Shown here piece by piece: positions 6,491 through 14,399 of a stretch of 64,000 nucleotides of DNA. Made by a program: the position numbers and the translations under genes. The DNA comes from CATQHL01 sp965242895. GTDB lineage: Bacteria; Actinomycetota; Acidimicrobiia; Acidimicrobiales; CATQHL01. The stretch covers positions 2,294,001 through 2,358,000 of the forward strand of contig OZ251507.1 in assembly GCA_965242895.1 (NCBI GenBank), written 5' to 3'. The stretch's first letter is position 1; each line of letters starts with the position of its first letter. The notes under the pieces were generated by a model, which was given only the letters and a program-made list of their open reading frames with translations, made no database searches and had not been told where the DNA came from.

Positions 6491-6888
6491 CCGCAGCCGG
6501 CAAATTCTGGGCGGCTGTAGGGCTGATCGTCCTGGTGGCGGGCGTCGGCGCAGCGTTCGTGCTCATCATCCGACTGACCGACAACTCGACCGCCGAGGCC
6601 GAGCACAGGCAGGAGCTCTCGGATCAGCGTGCGGCGATCACCACCGCACGGGATCGAGCTGACGCCGAGCGCCGCCAATACGAAGACTCCTGCCTACACG
6701 GGCAGACGCCGATGAGCATCATCACCGCCCGCACCGAGTTAGACGAGTGCGCCGAACGCCACCAAGCACGAGCCGACTCGACCACCACCACCGAACCGCA
6801 GGACGACCGAACCGAGTGGTGGAACGAAAACTGCACAGGTGATATCCCCGACGATCTCGTAGTCCCCTGCGAGGTGCTGTCGCAATGA
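6487..6888 (+). CDS. Single-span membrane protein with coiled coil and four cysteines
   Basis: 133 residues from ATG 6487, chosen because of the ATGA overlap with the preceding peptide; a GTG at 6478 is the alternative. One membrane helix at about residues 8-30, then a charged helical stretch rich in Ala/Glu/Arg (likely coiled coil), a Thr/Glu spacer, and cysteines at SCLH, ECAE, NCTG and PCEV. Probably membrane-anchored with an external C-terminal part. No family recognised. Confidence 0.55.
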   Translation: MTAAGKFWAAVGLIVLVAGVGAAFVLIIRLTDNSTAEAEHRQELSDQRAAITTARDRADAERRQYEDSCLHGQTPMSIITARTELDECAERHQARADSTTTTEPQDDRTEWWNENCTGDIPDDLVVPCEVLSQ

Positions 6889-7013
6889 GCGAGAACGCAG
6901 CACAGCGCACGCTGGGGCGGGAGAGCCCCACAGCGAAATCAGCGCACCCCCTGGGGCTATACCCCCGCCGCCGGCGGCGGCCGCATAGCCGACCATCTAA
7001 TGGCGTCCGCTGA
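6885..7013 (+). CDS. Possible 42-residue arginine-rich peptide
   Basis: ATG 6885 overlaps the stop of the preceding gene (ATGA) and opens 42 codons ending inside repeat element C. The second half is low complexity (YPRRRRRP). The overlap is the only argument for translation. Confidence 0.2.
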   Translation: MSENAAQRTLGRESPTAKSAHPLGLYPRRRRRPHSRPSNGVR

Positions 7014-7156
7014 GGAATACCGGTCGCGACACCCCTCCGCAGGTGTTATAGTGGAGGCAGGCGACGAAGGAAACGCAATACCGGAGTCGTTGGGTGGAGA
7101 CGCCGGTCTCAGAGGTCAACTGGGTTCGACCGGCGGCCTCCACTACTCAATCTACG
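6994..7156 (+). repeat. Promoter-hairpin repeat element, copy C
   Basis: The leader has CATCTAATGGCGTCCGCTGA, matching CTAATGGC(C/T)GCCGCCGA of A and B, and ends GGTGT-TATAGT (-10-like box 7047-7052). The hairpin pairs GTGGAG (7094-7099) with CTCCAC (7138-7143) and CGCCGGTC (7101-7108) with GACCGGCG (7128-7135), loop 19 nt. A T6 run (7157-7162) follows about 14 nt on, so the transcript could end there. It lies upstream of the HMG-CoA lyase leader. Confidence 0.6.
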
Positions 7157-7162
7157 TTTTTT

Positions 7163-7252
7163 CTGAGGCAATTCCGCAAACTCAATCCTTAAGACAGCGT
7201 TGAGGCAATTTGAGGCAATTCGAGCAAATATGACTCTGGCGAGAACTGCTGC
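7163..7252 (+). repeat. Direct repeat (copy 2) before hmgL
   Basis: This matches 3291-3356 and includes CTGAGGCAATTCCGCAAACTC and ATGACTCTGGCGAGAACTGCTG. Copy 2 has an extra internal repeat of TTGAGGCAAT (around 7205-7220). It marks the boundary between the accessory region and the core gene. Confidence 0.5.
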
Positions 7253-7307
7253 GGCTGCGGCGGCGGTGAGGATGAGGGAACGAGCGGACGAGAGGATGAC
7301 TGGATGA
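7230..7307 (+). CDS. 25-residue leader peptide overlapping hmgL start
   Basis: ATG 7230 opens a 25-codon frame (MTLARTAAAAAAVRMRER...) whose stop overlaps the HMG-CoA lyase ATG (ATGA at 7304-7307). The same first six codons begin the hypothetical gene at 3337. It may be a coupled leader for hmgL or a fragment left by duplication. Confidence 0.35.
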   Translation: MTLARTAAAAAAVRMRERADERMTG

Positions 7308-8230
7308 CCGCAACGCCCACGCTGGCCACGCTGGCTTCTCGGAGGGTGGAGATTGTGGACGTGTCTCCTCGCGACGGCTTGCAGAGCGAGCCTGGAGAGT
7401 TGTCTACCTCGACCAAGGTTGAACTGATTGAGCGGCTGATTTCGGCGGGCGTGAGGAGGCTGGAGGCGGCTAGTTTTGTGAACCCTAAGCGGGTGCCGAA
7501 AATGGCGGACGCAGAGGAGGTCATGGCCAGACTGCCGCGTTCGGATGAGGTGAAGTACATCGGTCTTGTGATGAACAGGCGCGGCCTGGATCGCGCCCTG
7601 GAAGCCGGCGTGGATGAAGTGAACGTGGTGGTTGTGTGCTCGGACACGTTTTGCCGGCGCAATCAGGGGACGACGACTGCTGAGGCGGTTGCGGTCTACT
7701 CCGAAATCGCCGAGGCATCTGCCGCTGGCGGGGTTTCTGCGGGAGTGACCTTGGCGGCTGCTTTCGGTTGTCCGTATGAGGGCGAGGTTCCGGTTGGGAG
7801 GCTGACGGACGTGGCGTCGGAAGTCGCCGCAAGCGGGCCGGTCGAGATAGCGCTGGCGGACAGCATCGGGGTGGCAGTCCCAGCCGATGTGGAGGAGCGG
7901 GTGGCTGCGGTGCGGAAGGTCGCAGGAGACGTCCGCCTGAGAGCGCACTTTCACAATACGCGCAACACTGGGTACGCCAACGCTGCGGCGGCGCTGGATG
8001 CGGGCGTTTCGGTGCTCGACGCCAGCCTTGGCGGGATAGGGGGGTGCCCTTTTGCTCCTGGGGCGACGGGGAACATTGCTACGGAGGACTTGGTGTATCT
8101 GCTCGACCGGATGGGGGTTTCCAGCGGACTCTCCCTGGAGGCGCTGTGTTCGGAGGCGAGGTGGCTGGCAGAGGCTCTGGGGCATCCGGTGCCGGGCTAC
8201 CTGTCCAAGGCGGGAGGATTTCCCGCTTAG
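7304..8230 (+). CDS. Hydroxymethylglutaryl-CoA lyase
   Basis: 308 residues, the usual family length. Known reaction: cleavage of HMG-CoA to acetyl-CoA and acetoacetate, last step of leucine breakdown. Visible motifs are SPRDGLQ at the start of the TIM barrel (metal-binding Asp), the metal-binding HxH in HFHNT, and the active-site signature GGCPFAPGATGN with the catalytic Cys. No other leucine-degradation genes are nearby. The ATG overlaps a short leader frame. A homologous lyase of a related acyl-CoA remains possible. Confidence 0.88.
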   Translation: MTATPTLATLASRRVEIVDVSPRDGLQSEPGELSTSTKVELIERLISAGVRRLEAASFVNPKRVPKMADAEEVMARLPRSDEVKYIGLVMNRRGLDRALEAGVDEVNVVVVCSDTFCRRNQGTTTAEAVAVYSEIAEASAAGGVSAGVTLAAAFGCPYEGEVPVGRLTDVASEVAASGPVEIALADSIGVAVPADVEERVAAVRKVAGDVRLRAHFHNTRNTGYANAAAALDAGVSVLDASLGGIGGCPFAPGATGNIATEDLVYLLDRMGVSSGLSLEALCSEARWLAEALGHPVPGYLSKAGGFPA

Positions 8231-8409
8231 TATCGGTAAGGGGGGAATCGAAACGGGGCGGCGGGAGGCTCTTCCTCGCCGCTCCGTTTCACGGAGGTCG
8301 CCTCTCCGGTGCTGACGAGCTAGGGGCTCGGCTTGGAGGGCAGCCGGTTCGCTGGTCTTTTGATTCGGCGGTATTTGACGCCCGCGGCGTTGCGTAAACT
8401 GGCTCAGAC

Positions 8410-8482
8410 GCCCTCGTAGCTCAGGGGACAGAGCAGGGGACTTCTAATCCCAAGGTCGCAGGTTCGAATCCTGCCGAGGGCG
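8410..8482 (+). tRNA. tRNA-Arg (anticodon TCT)
   Basis: Acceptor GCCCTCG (8410-8416) pairs with CGAGGGC (8475-8481), discriminator G. D-arm GCTC/GAGC, anticodon loop CTTCTAA, T-arm GCAGGTTCGAATCCTGC. CCA is not encoded. The first base pair of the anticodon stem is a mismatch. It stands alone between HMG-CoA lyase and the PAP2 gene. Confidence 0.93.
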
Positions 8483-8591
8483 CTGGGGGAGGGGGGGGCT
8501 GCCTGGAGACGGCGCTCTGGCTGGAGCTGCTGTCTGGAGACGCTGGCTGGGGGCGGCGTGCTGGCTGCTGGCTGGGGCTGCTGTCTGGCGG
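8483..8591. repeat. Degenerate CTGGCTGGGGCTGCTGTCTGG repeats
   Basis: The spacer is made of imperfect short units (GCTGTCTGGAGACG, GCTGGCTGGGGGCGG, GGCTGGGGCTGCTGTCTGG). No gene. Confidence 0.5.
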
Positions 8592-9137
8592 CTAGGAATG
8601 GGGCGGCAGCGGCCAGAGACGACGGGCTATCCGCCCTACCAAGAAGCCTGCTGCGGCGCCGCCCAGCACGTCGGAGGCGTGGTGGATACGCACGTGAATG
8701 CGGCTGAGGGCTGTGATCAGAGCGGCGATCCTCAGCAGCCTCCGCCCGCAGGGCGACCTCGTGTCGCTCAGCAGGATTGCCGCCACGGTCGCACTCGATG
8801 CGTGGCCGCTGGGGAAGGAACTTGTGAGGGGCTGGCGCAGGTAGTGGGGGCGAGGTTCATCGCTTAGAGGGCGGGTGCGCGAGATCAGGTGCTTCAGCAG
8901 CCCGTTGACCAGCGCCGACTCCAGCCCCAGCACCAGCGAGACGCGGAGCAGGTTGCGCCCGTCGCGCTTGCTGCCCAGCAGCGCTCCGACGGCGGCGATG
9001 AGGTGCCAGATGAGGCTGTAGTCGCCGACCTGAGAGGCGGTGTAGAAAAGCCTGTCCGCCCAGGGGCGTCCGCGCAGTCTGTCGAAGAGCTTGTCGACTC
9101 TGGCGTCGAAGTTTTCTGTCAACTCTTCAAGCTTCAC
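8592..9137 (-). CDS. PAP2-superfamily membrane phosphatase
   Basis: 181 residues from GTG 9137. The three PAP2 motifs are present: K-x6-RP (KHLISRTRP), PSGH (SSFPSGHASS) and SR-x5-H (SRIHVRIHHASD). Several hydrophobic segments place it in the membrane with the active site probably outside. The family removes phosphate from lipids such as undecaprenyl pyrophosphate or phosphatidic acid; the substrate here cannot be read from sequence. Confidence 0.82.
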   Translation of the reverse strand: MKLEELTENFDARVDKLFDRLRGRPWADRLFYTASQVGDYSLIWHLIAAVGALLGSKRDGRNLLRVSLVLGLESALVNGLLKHLISRTRPLSDEPRPHYLRQPLTSSFPSGHASSATVAAILLSDTRSPCGRRLLRIAALITALSRIHVRIHHASDVLGGAAAGFLVGRIARRLWPLPPHS

Positions 9138-9198
9138 GGCAATTCCGATTTCTTGGCTGCGGCGGCTGCTGGCATGGACTCATGGACAGCGTTCTGGG

Positions 9199-9269
9199 AG
9201 CGGGCGAGGGGAATCGAACCCCCATCATCAGCTTGGAAGGCTGAGGTTCTGCCTTTGAACTACGCCCGC
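9199..9269 (-). tRNA. tRNA-Gly (anticodon TCC)
   Basis: The minus strand gives acceptor GCGGGCG...CGCCCGC, anticodon loop CTTCCAA, T-arm GGGGGTTCGATTCCCCT, discriminator T. No encoded CCA. Located between the PAP2 gene and tig. Confidence 0.92.
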
Positions 9270-9343
9270 AGGGAGAGTTCAGGCTACCCCCGCCGGGGGC
9301 GTCGGGAATCCGATGCCGTCCGCCTGTCCGTAGACTGAGGAGG

Positions 9344-10771
9344 GTGGAAAGCAGCCTGGCGCCCGTAGAAGAGGGGAAGGTCAAGATTTCGGTCGTGATA
9401 GACGAGGCCGAAGTCGAGAAGGCTGCGGAGTCCGCCTTTCGCGAGATCGCAAGCCAAGCGCACATCAAGGGCTTCCGCCCAGGGAAAGCGCCCCGAAAAG
9501 TGCTGGAGGCTAGGCTCGGGCCGGGTTACGCCCGGAGGAGGGCGCTCGTGGAACTGGTGGAGGATTCCTACCGGAAGGCTCTGGTGTGTCACGACGTGGA
9601 CGTCATTGCGACGGCCCGGTTAGACATCATCTCTGGCGAGGAGGAAGGCCCGATCTCCTACGAGGCGGTGGTCGAGGTGAGGCCGAGCGTGAACGTGGCC
9701 GGTTACGACGCCATACGGGTGGAGATCGACCCCCCTGAAGCCACTGAGGAGGAGATCGTCTCGGAGGTGGACGCACTCAGGGAGCAGTTTGGCGAGCTTG
9801 AGGAGGTGGCTCGTCCTGCCGTCGACGGCGACCACGTCAAGATCGACGTCAACACCAGGCACGAGGGCGAGGAAGTCGACGGCCTCTGCGTCCAGGATTA
9901 CCTCTACAAACTGGGGTCGGGCGGCGTGACGGCGGAGGTGGATGAGAACCTTAGGGGAGCTTCGGTGGGCGACATACTGAAGTTCAATTCGCCGCACCCC
10001 AACTCTGAGGTGTCGGGGCATCTGAGTTTCAGCATCCTTGTGAAAGCTGTCAACGCCCGCCGCCTGCCGCCTCTCGACGACGACTTTGCGGAGCGGAGCA
10101 GCGAGTTTGACACGGTGGAGGAACTGCGGACGGACATAGCTGGGCGCATCGCAGCCTCCAAGCGGGTGATGGCCGCTCGCCAACTTCAGCAGGAGACCCT
10201 GAAGGCGCTGGCCAGGCTGGTGACTGAGGAGCCCCCTGAGACGCTGGTGGAAGACGAAATCCGCCGCCACATTGAGGGGCTGGAAGGGTTCTTTGAACAG
10301 CAGGGAAAGGACTTTGAGGAGTACCTCCAAGCGTCGGGGCGCAGCAGGAAAGAGTTGGAGGAGGAGACGCGGCCGAGTGCGCTGGAATCGGTGCGGATTG
10401 ACCTGGGGCTGCGGGCGGTTGCGGCGGCGGAAGGCATCGAGTCTGATCAGGGTGAACTCTGGGCGGAGGCGCGGCGGGCGGCGGAGGGGTCGGGAGTCTC
10501 CCCGGAGGAGGTCAGGCGGCGGATGGACGAATCGGGAGGGTGGCGGGGAGTGCGGGCCGAACTGGGCAAGAGGAAGGCGCTGCAGTGGCTCTTGGAGCAC
10601 GTGGAAGCGACCGACAGCAGCGGCAACGCTGTCGATACGCAGAGCCTGCTGCCGCAGGGCGGCTCGGGCGGGGAGGAGCAGGCGGGAGATGCTGGTGATG
10701 AGACGCCAGGTGCTTTAGCATCTTCGGATGCGGTGGCGAAGCCCGCAGCGGCGAAGCCGTCAGCGTCCTGA
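9344..10771 (+). CDS. tig: Trigger factor (ribosome-bound chaperone)
   Basis: 475 residues from GTG 9344. The N-terminal ribosome-binding domain shows the signature GFRPGKAPRKVLEARLG (about residues 45-61). A PPIase-like middle domain and a helical C-terminal chaperone domain follow. The last 50 residues are Gly/Ser/Ala-rich. Trigger factor binds nascent chains at the ribosome exit. It is followed by clpP and clpX, the conserved tig-clpP-clpX order. Confidence 0.93.
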   Translation: MESSLAPVEEGKVKISVVIDEAEVEKAAESAFREIASQAHIKGFRPGKAPRKVLEARLGPGYARRRALVELVEDSYRKALVCHDVDVIATARLDIISGEEEGPISYEAVVEVRPSVNVAGYDAIRVEIDPPEATEEEIVSEVDALREQFGELEEVARPAVDGDHVKIDVNTRHEGEEVDGLCVQDYLYKLGSGGVTAEVDENLRGASVGDILKFNSPHPNSEVSGHLSFSILVKAVNARRLPPLDDDFAERSSEFDTVEELRTDIAGRIAASKRVMAARQLQQETLKALARLVTEEPPETLVEDEIRRHIEGLEGFFEQQGKDFEEYLQASGRSRKELEEETRPSALESVRIDLGLRAVAAAEGIESDQGELWAEARRAAEGSGVSPEEVRRRMDESGGWRGVRAELGKRKALQWLLEHVEATDSSGNAVDTQSLLPQGGSGGEEQAGDAGDETPGALASSDAVAKPAAAKPSAS

Positions 10772-10793
10772 GGAGTTAGGAGTTAGGAGTTAT

Positions 10794-11429
10794 ATGACGT
10801 TTCCGAGAAGCCATCTCGTCCCTACCATCATCGAGCAGACGGCGCGCGGCGAACGCGCCTTCGACCTCTTCTCGCACCTGCTCAAAGAGCACATCGTGTT
10901 TCTGGGCACGCCCATCGACGACATAGTGGCCAACCTCACGTGCGCCCAGCTTCTGCACCTGGAGTCGGAAAATCCCGACAAGGACATCAGCCTCTACATC
11001 AATTCGCCGGGGGGTGACATCAACGCCCTGTTCGCTGTCTACGACACGCTCCAGTACATCCGCCCAGACGTGAACACGATCTGTTTCGGGCAGGCGGCGT
11101 CGGCGGCTGCGGTCTTGCTGGCGGCGGGCACCCCAGGCAAGCGTCTCGCCCTGCCGCATTCCAGAATCCTCATTCATCAGCCGTACGCAGGCGCTCACGG
11201 GCAGGTCTCCGACATAGAGATAGCCAGCAGGGAGATTCAGCGTCTGAAGTCGCAACTCGAGGAGGTGCTGGCCCGCCACACTGGGCAGGACATCGAGAAG
11301 GTTCGCAAGGACACTGACCGCGATTTCGTGATGACCGCCGCTGAGGCTCTGGAGTATGGGATAATCGACGAGGTAATCGAATCAAGGGAAATCGAGTCTC
11401 CGCAGCGTAAAATTAGTGCAGTGAGTTGA
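10794..11429 (+). CDS. clpP: ATP-dependent Clp protease proteolytic subunit
   Basis: 211 residues from ATG 10794, preceded by a repeated AGGAGTT ribosome-binding sequence. The frame is open upstream, but conserved sequence begins at HLVPTIIEQT. Catalytic triad: Ser in GQAASAAAVLLAAG, His in SRILIHQP, Asp in DTDRDFVM. The position after the catalytic Ser is Ala-Ala rather than the usual Met-Gly. ClpP forms the barrel degrading ClpX-delivered substrates. Only one clpP is present here, whereas many actinobacteria have a clpP1-clpP2 tandem. Confidence 0.93.
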   Translation: MTFPRSHLVPTIIEQTARGERAFDLFSHLLKEHIVFLGTPIDDIVANLTCAQLLHLESENPDKDISLYINSPGGDINALFAVYDTLQYIRPDVNTICFGQAASAAAVLLAAGTPGKRLALPHSRILIHQPYAGAHGQVSDIEIASREIQRLKSQLEEVLARHTGQDIEKVRKDTDRDFVMTAAEALEYGIIDEVIESREIESPQRKISAVS

Positions 11430-11442
11430 CGCTGTCTTTCTT

Positions 11443-11477
11443 GTAGGCAGAAGCTCAGGCGTAGGCAGAAGCTCAGG
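11443..11477 (+). repeat. Two tandem 17-bp copies before clpX
   Basis: GTAGGCAGAAGCTCAGG occurs at 11443-11459 and 11461-11477, in the clpP-clpX spacer. Role unknown. Confidence 0.5.
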
Positions 11478-11549
11478 GCAACTCTTCCCGACACCCCTTT
11501 ATCGATAATCGGCAAATAGTTCCCCGAGGGGACCGGAGGTGACAACAAA

Positions 11550-12833
11550 GTGGCCAGACTTGGCGAAGGCGAACTGCTTAAGTGCTCTTTCTGCGGAAAG
11601 ACGCAGAAGCAGGTAAAGAAGCTCATAGCAGGCCCGGGCGTCTACATCTGCGACGAATGCATCGATCTCTGTAACGAGATAATACGGGAAGAGCTGAAAT
11701 CCCCTGAGATAGTAGTCACCGATCTCCCCAAGCCTTCGGAGATACACGACTTCATGAACGACTACATCGTCGGTCAGGAGCGCGCCAAGAAACTGCTTTC
11801 GGTGGCTGTCTACAACCACTACAAGAGGCTTCATCTAGGCGACTCTGTGGGCGACGAGGACGTGGAGCTGGCCAAGTCGAACGTCCTTCTGATTGGGCCT
11901 ACGGGCTGCGGGAAGACCTTGATGGCGCAGACGCTCGCACGCATCCTGAACGTGCCTTTTGCCATAGCCGACGCCACCGTCCTCACCGAGGCGGGATACG
12001 TAGGCGAGGACGTGGAGAACATCCTTCTGAAGCTCATTCAGTCGGCGGACTGCGACGTCAAGCGGGCGGAGACGGGGATCATCTACATAGACGAGATCGA
12101 CAAGATCGCACGCAAGAGCGAGAACCCTTCGATCACCAGGGACGTCTCGGGCGAGGGCGTTCAGCAGGCCTTGCTGAAGATTCTGGAAGGGACGACCGCT
12201 TCGGTGCCGCCCCAGGGCGGGCGCAAGCACCCGCACCAGGAATACATCCAGATCGACACGACGAACATCCTGTTCATCTGCGGCGGATCGTTCGCTGGGC
12301 TCGACAAGATCATTGAGAATCGGATCGGCAGCAAGGGCGTCGGCTTCGGCGCTGACGTGCGCGGCATCGGCGAGAAAGACCTGGGCGAGCTCTTCAGCAT
12401 GGTTCAGCCCGAGGACATGCTGAAGTACGGCCTGATCCCTGAGTTGGTGGGGCGCCTGCCGGTGGTGGGGGCGGTGTCTAACCTGTCCAAGGACGCCCTG
12501 GTGCGCATCCTGCAGGAGCCCAAGAACGCTCTCCTGAAGCAGTACAAGGTGTTCTTTGCGTATGAGGATGTGGACTTGGAGTTCACGGACGACGCCATCG
12601 AGTCGGTGGCGGAGCTGGCTATGGCCAGGGGGACGGGCGCTCGCGGCCTGCGCGCCATACTCGAGGAGGTTCTGCTGAACCTGATGTATGAGCTGCCTAG
12701 CCGGCGCGACGTGGAGAGCTGCCAGATAACCGCCGAAGTGGTGCGCTCCAAGGCCAACCCCACCCTGGTGCGGAGGAGTCTCGTTCCGATGGATCACTTG
12801 GGGCGCTCTGGGCAGATGGGCGTGGCTTCCTGA
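11550..12833 (+). CDS. clpX: ATP-dependent Clp protease ATP-binding subunit ClpX
   Basis: 427 residues from GTG 11550. The N-terminal C4 zinc domain (CSFCG...CDEC) is followed by the AAA+ module with Walker A GPTGCGKT and Walker B IIYIDEIDK, sensor and C-terminal small domain. ClpX unfolds substrates and feeds them to ClpP. The GGAGGT before the start is a good ribosome-binding site. Confidence 0.96.
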   Translation: MARLGEGELLKCSFCGKTQKQVKKLIAGPGVYICDECIDLCNEIIREELKSPEIVVTDLPKPSEIHDFMNDYIVGQERAKKLLSVAVYNHYKRLHLGDSVGDEDVELAKSNVLLIGPTGCGKTLMAQTLARILNVPFAIADATVLTEAGYVGEDVENILLKLIQSADCDVKRAETGIIYIDEIDKIARKSENPSITRDVSGEGVQQALLKILEGTTASVPPQGGRKHPHQEYIQIDTTNILFICGGSFAGLDKIIENRIGSKGVGFGADVRGIGEKDLGELFSMVQPEDMLKYGLIPELVGRLPVVGAVSNLSKDALVRILQEPKNALLKQYKVFFAYEDVDLEFTDDAIESVAELAMARGTGARGLRAILEEVLLNLMYELPSRRDVESCQITAEVVRSKANPTLVRRSLVPMDHLGRSGQMGVAS

Positions 12834-12910
12834 GCGAAGCGGCTGCGGGGGTGCTGAGCAGCGGGGGGCTGGCGGCCCGGGGTTTGGATTGGCGCTCAGG
12901 GGGGCGGTGG

Positions 12911-12983
12911 AGCGGGGCAGCGGAGGGGCTGCGGGCGAAAGGGGAGTGCGGGGGCAGCGGGGCAGCGGAGGGGCTGCGGGCGG
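12911..12983 (+). repeat. Direct repeat in the clpX-folC spacer
   Basis: GGGGCAGCGGAGGGGCTGCGGGCG occurs twice, about 46 bp apart, in a spacer composed almost entirely of G and C. No gene. Confidence 0.55.
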
Positions 12984-13001
12984 TGAGGAGTTGACGCCGC
13001 C

Positions 13002-14306
13002 GTGAAATTCGACGCCCTGAGGTGGCTGGACGGCCACGTCAATCGGGAGGCGACAGCAGGTCAGGTGAAGGGGGTCGACCTGGAGCGGATGCGCCGCCTG
13101 ATCAAGTTCCTGGGGGAACCGCAGCGGGACTATCCGGTCATCCACATCACCGGCACCAACGGCAAGGGCTCCACCGCCTACCTCCTGAGCAGGCTGCTAG
13201 AGGCGTTAGGGCTGCGGGTAGGGACGTATACGAGCCCTCACGTGAGCAGCTTGTATGAGCGGATTCAACTCGACTCTGAGCCGCTCGACGGCGAGCAGTT
13301 CGCCGACCTGCTGGGCGACGTTCGACTGGCCTGCGAGGAAATCTCCTCGGAGCCCTCCTGGTTCGAGATCGTCACGGCGGCAGGGCTGCGCTGCTTTTCC
13401 GACGAGGCCGTGGACGTTGCCGTCTTGGAGGTGGGGAAGCTGGGACGCTTCGACGCCACCAACGTGGCGGACGCAGAGGTGGCCGTGGTGACCAACGTCG
13501 GGGAGGATCACACCGACGGGCGTTCGCAGTGGCGTCAGGCGGTCGCCTGGGAGAAGAGCGGCATAGTGAAGCGGGGCTGCAAGCTGGTGCTGGGCGAGGT
13601 CGAGAGCGACCTCGAGTCGGTCTTTGCCGCAGGCGGGCCGCGTGAGCTCCGCCGCTGGGGCGAGCACTTCGACTGCAGCCGCAACGACCTGGCGGTGGGC
13701 GGGCGGTTGCTGGAGATGAGCGGGGAGGGGCGCTACGAGGACGTGTTCCTGTCCCTTCATGGGGCTCATCAGGGGCGCAACGCCGTCCTGGCCGCGGCTG
13801 CGGTCGAGGCTTTTCTGGAAGGCCCGCTGCCCGCCGAGGTGGTTGAGGCGGCGTTCGGGAGCGTGGGCTTCCCTGGTCGCTTCGAGGTGCTGGGGCGATC
13901 CCCGCTCGTCCTGGCCGACGGGGCTCACAATCCCGACGGGGCGAAGGCGGCTCGGGAGGTGCTCGACGAAGACTTCTCCGAGGTCGGGCAGGTCTATCTG
14001 GTCTTGGGGATGATGAAGGACAAGGACCCCAGGAAGATGCTGTCCGCCCTCGGTGCTGAGCGCTGCGAGCGGGTGATAACCACCACGGCGCCTTCGCCGC
14101 GGGCGATTCCGGCTCGGGATCTGGCGGAGGTGGGAGCGTCGGCGGGCTTGCGGTGCGAGGCCGTGGAAGACACCGCTTCCGCCGTGGGCAGAGCCGCGGC
14201 GATGGCCGAGGAGAGCCAGGAGCGCCAGGGGCGCTCGCTGGTGTTCGTGACCGGCTCGCTCTACGTGGCCGGAGCCGCACGAGACAGCTATGAGGCGCCC
14301 CCCTAG
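13002..14306 (+). CDS. folC: Folylpolyglutamate synthase / dihydrofolate synthase
   Basis: 434 residues from GTG 13002. The P-loop TGTNGKGS is at about residue 50, then the conserved TSPHVSSLYERI segment, the Mur-ligase-type central domain (NVGEDHTD) and the C-terminal glutamate ligase domain (DGAHNPDGA). The enzyme adds glutamate to folates, and in bacteria often also makes dihydrofolate from dihydropteroate. It lies after clpX and convergent with glmU. Confidence 0.92.
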   Translation: MKFDALRWLDGHVNREATAGQVKGVDLERMRRLIKFLGEPQRDYPVIHITGTNGKGSTAYLLSRLLEALGLRVGTYTSPHVSSLYERIQLDSEPLDGEQFADLLGDVRLACEEISSEPSWFEIVTAAGLRCFSDEAVDVAVLEVGKLGRFDATNVADAEVAVVTNVGEDHTDGRSQWRQAVAWEKSGIVKRGCKLVLGEVESDLESVFAAGGPRELRRWGEHFDCSRNDLAVGGRLLEMSGEGRYEDVFLSLHGAHQGRNAVLAAAAVEAFLEGPLPAEVVEAAFGSVGFPGRFEVLGRSPLVLADGAHNPDGAKAAREVLDEDFSEVGQVYLVLGMMKDKDPRKMLSALGAERCERVITTTAPSPRAIPARDLAEVGASAGLRCEAVEDTASAVGRAAAMAEESQERQGRSLVFVTGSLYVAGAARDSYEAPP

Positions 14307-14399
14307 GAGGCCGCCGGGGGAGGGGGCGGGCGCCCGGGGCAGGGTGCGGCCGCCCGAGCGCTGAAGGGGGCGGGGTCTAGGTGGCCGGGGGAGCGGGGT
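14307..14399. repeat. GC-rich direct repeats between folC and glmU
   Basis: GCGGGGTCTAGGT followed by GGGGGAG recurs with a period of about 26 bp, running into the 3' end of glmU, whose last residues (PAPPPSAPAPPAT) are encoded by similar repeats. The spacer is only 93 bp, so a missing glmU 3' end cannot lie here. Confidence 0.5.

Noticed and set aside
1049..7156. Integron attC-like sites (structured hairpins with variable stems, GTTAGGT/GTTGGGT in copies C and D)
   Set aside because: The GTTRRRY-like word is at the inner left edge only, its partner RYYYAAC is absent, copies A, B and E lack it, and no integron integrase is seen.
1..7300. Prophage or integrative element
   Set aside because: No integrase, transposase, capsid, terminase or replication gene is recognisable, and tRNA-Arg at 8410 lies beyond a core gene with no duplicated tRNA end seen.
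7109..8185. Long minus-strand frame opposite HMG-CoA lyase
   Set aside because: The plus strand has clear HMG-CoA lyase motifs; the opposite frame is Arg/Pro/His-rich and typical of a shadow in GC-rich DNA.
9620..10600. 326-codon minus-strand frame opposite tig
   Set aside because: Trigger factor motifs on the plus strand are decisive.
11835..13145. 436-codon minus-strand frame opposite clpX/folC
   Set aside because: Overlaps two certain genes and has no recognisable motifs.
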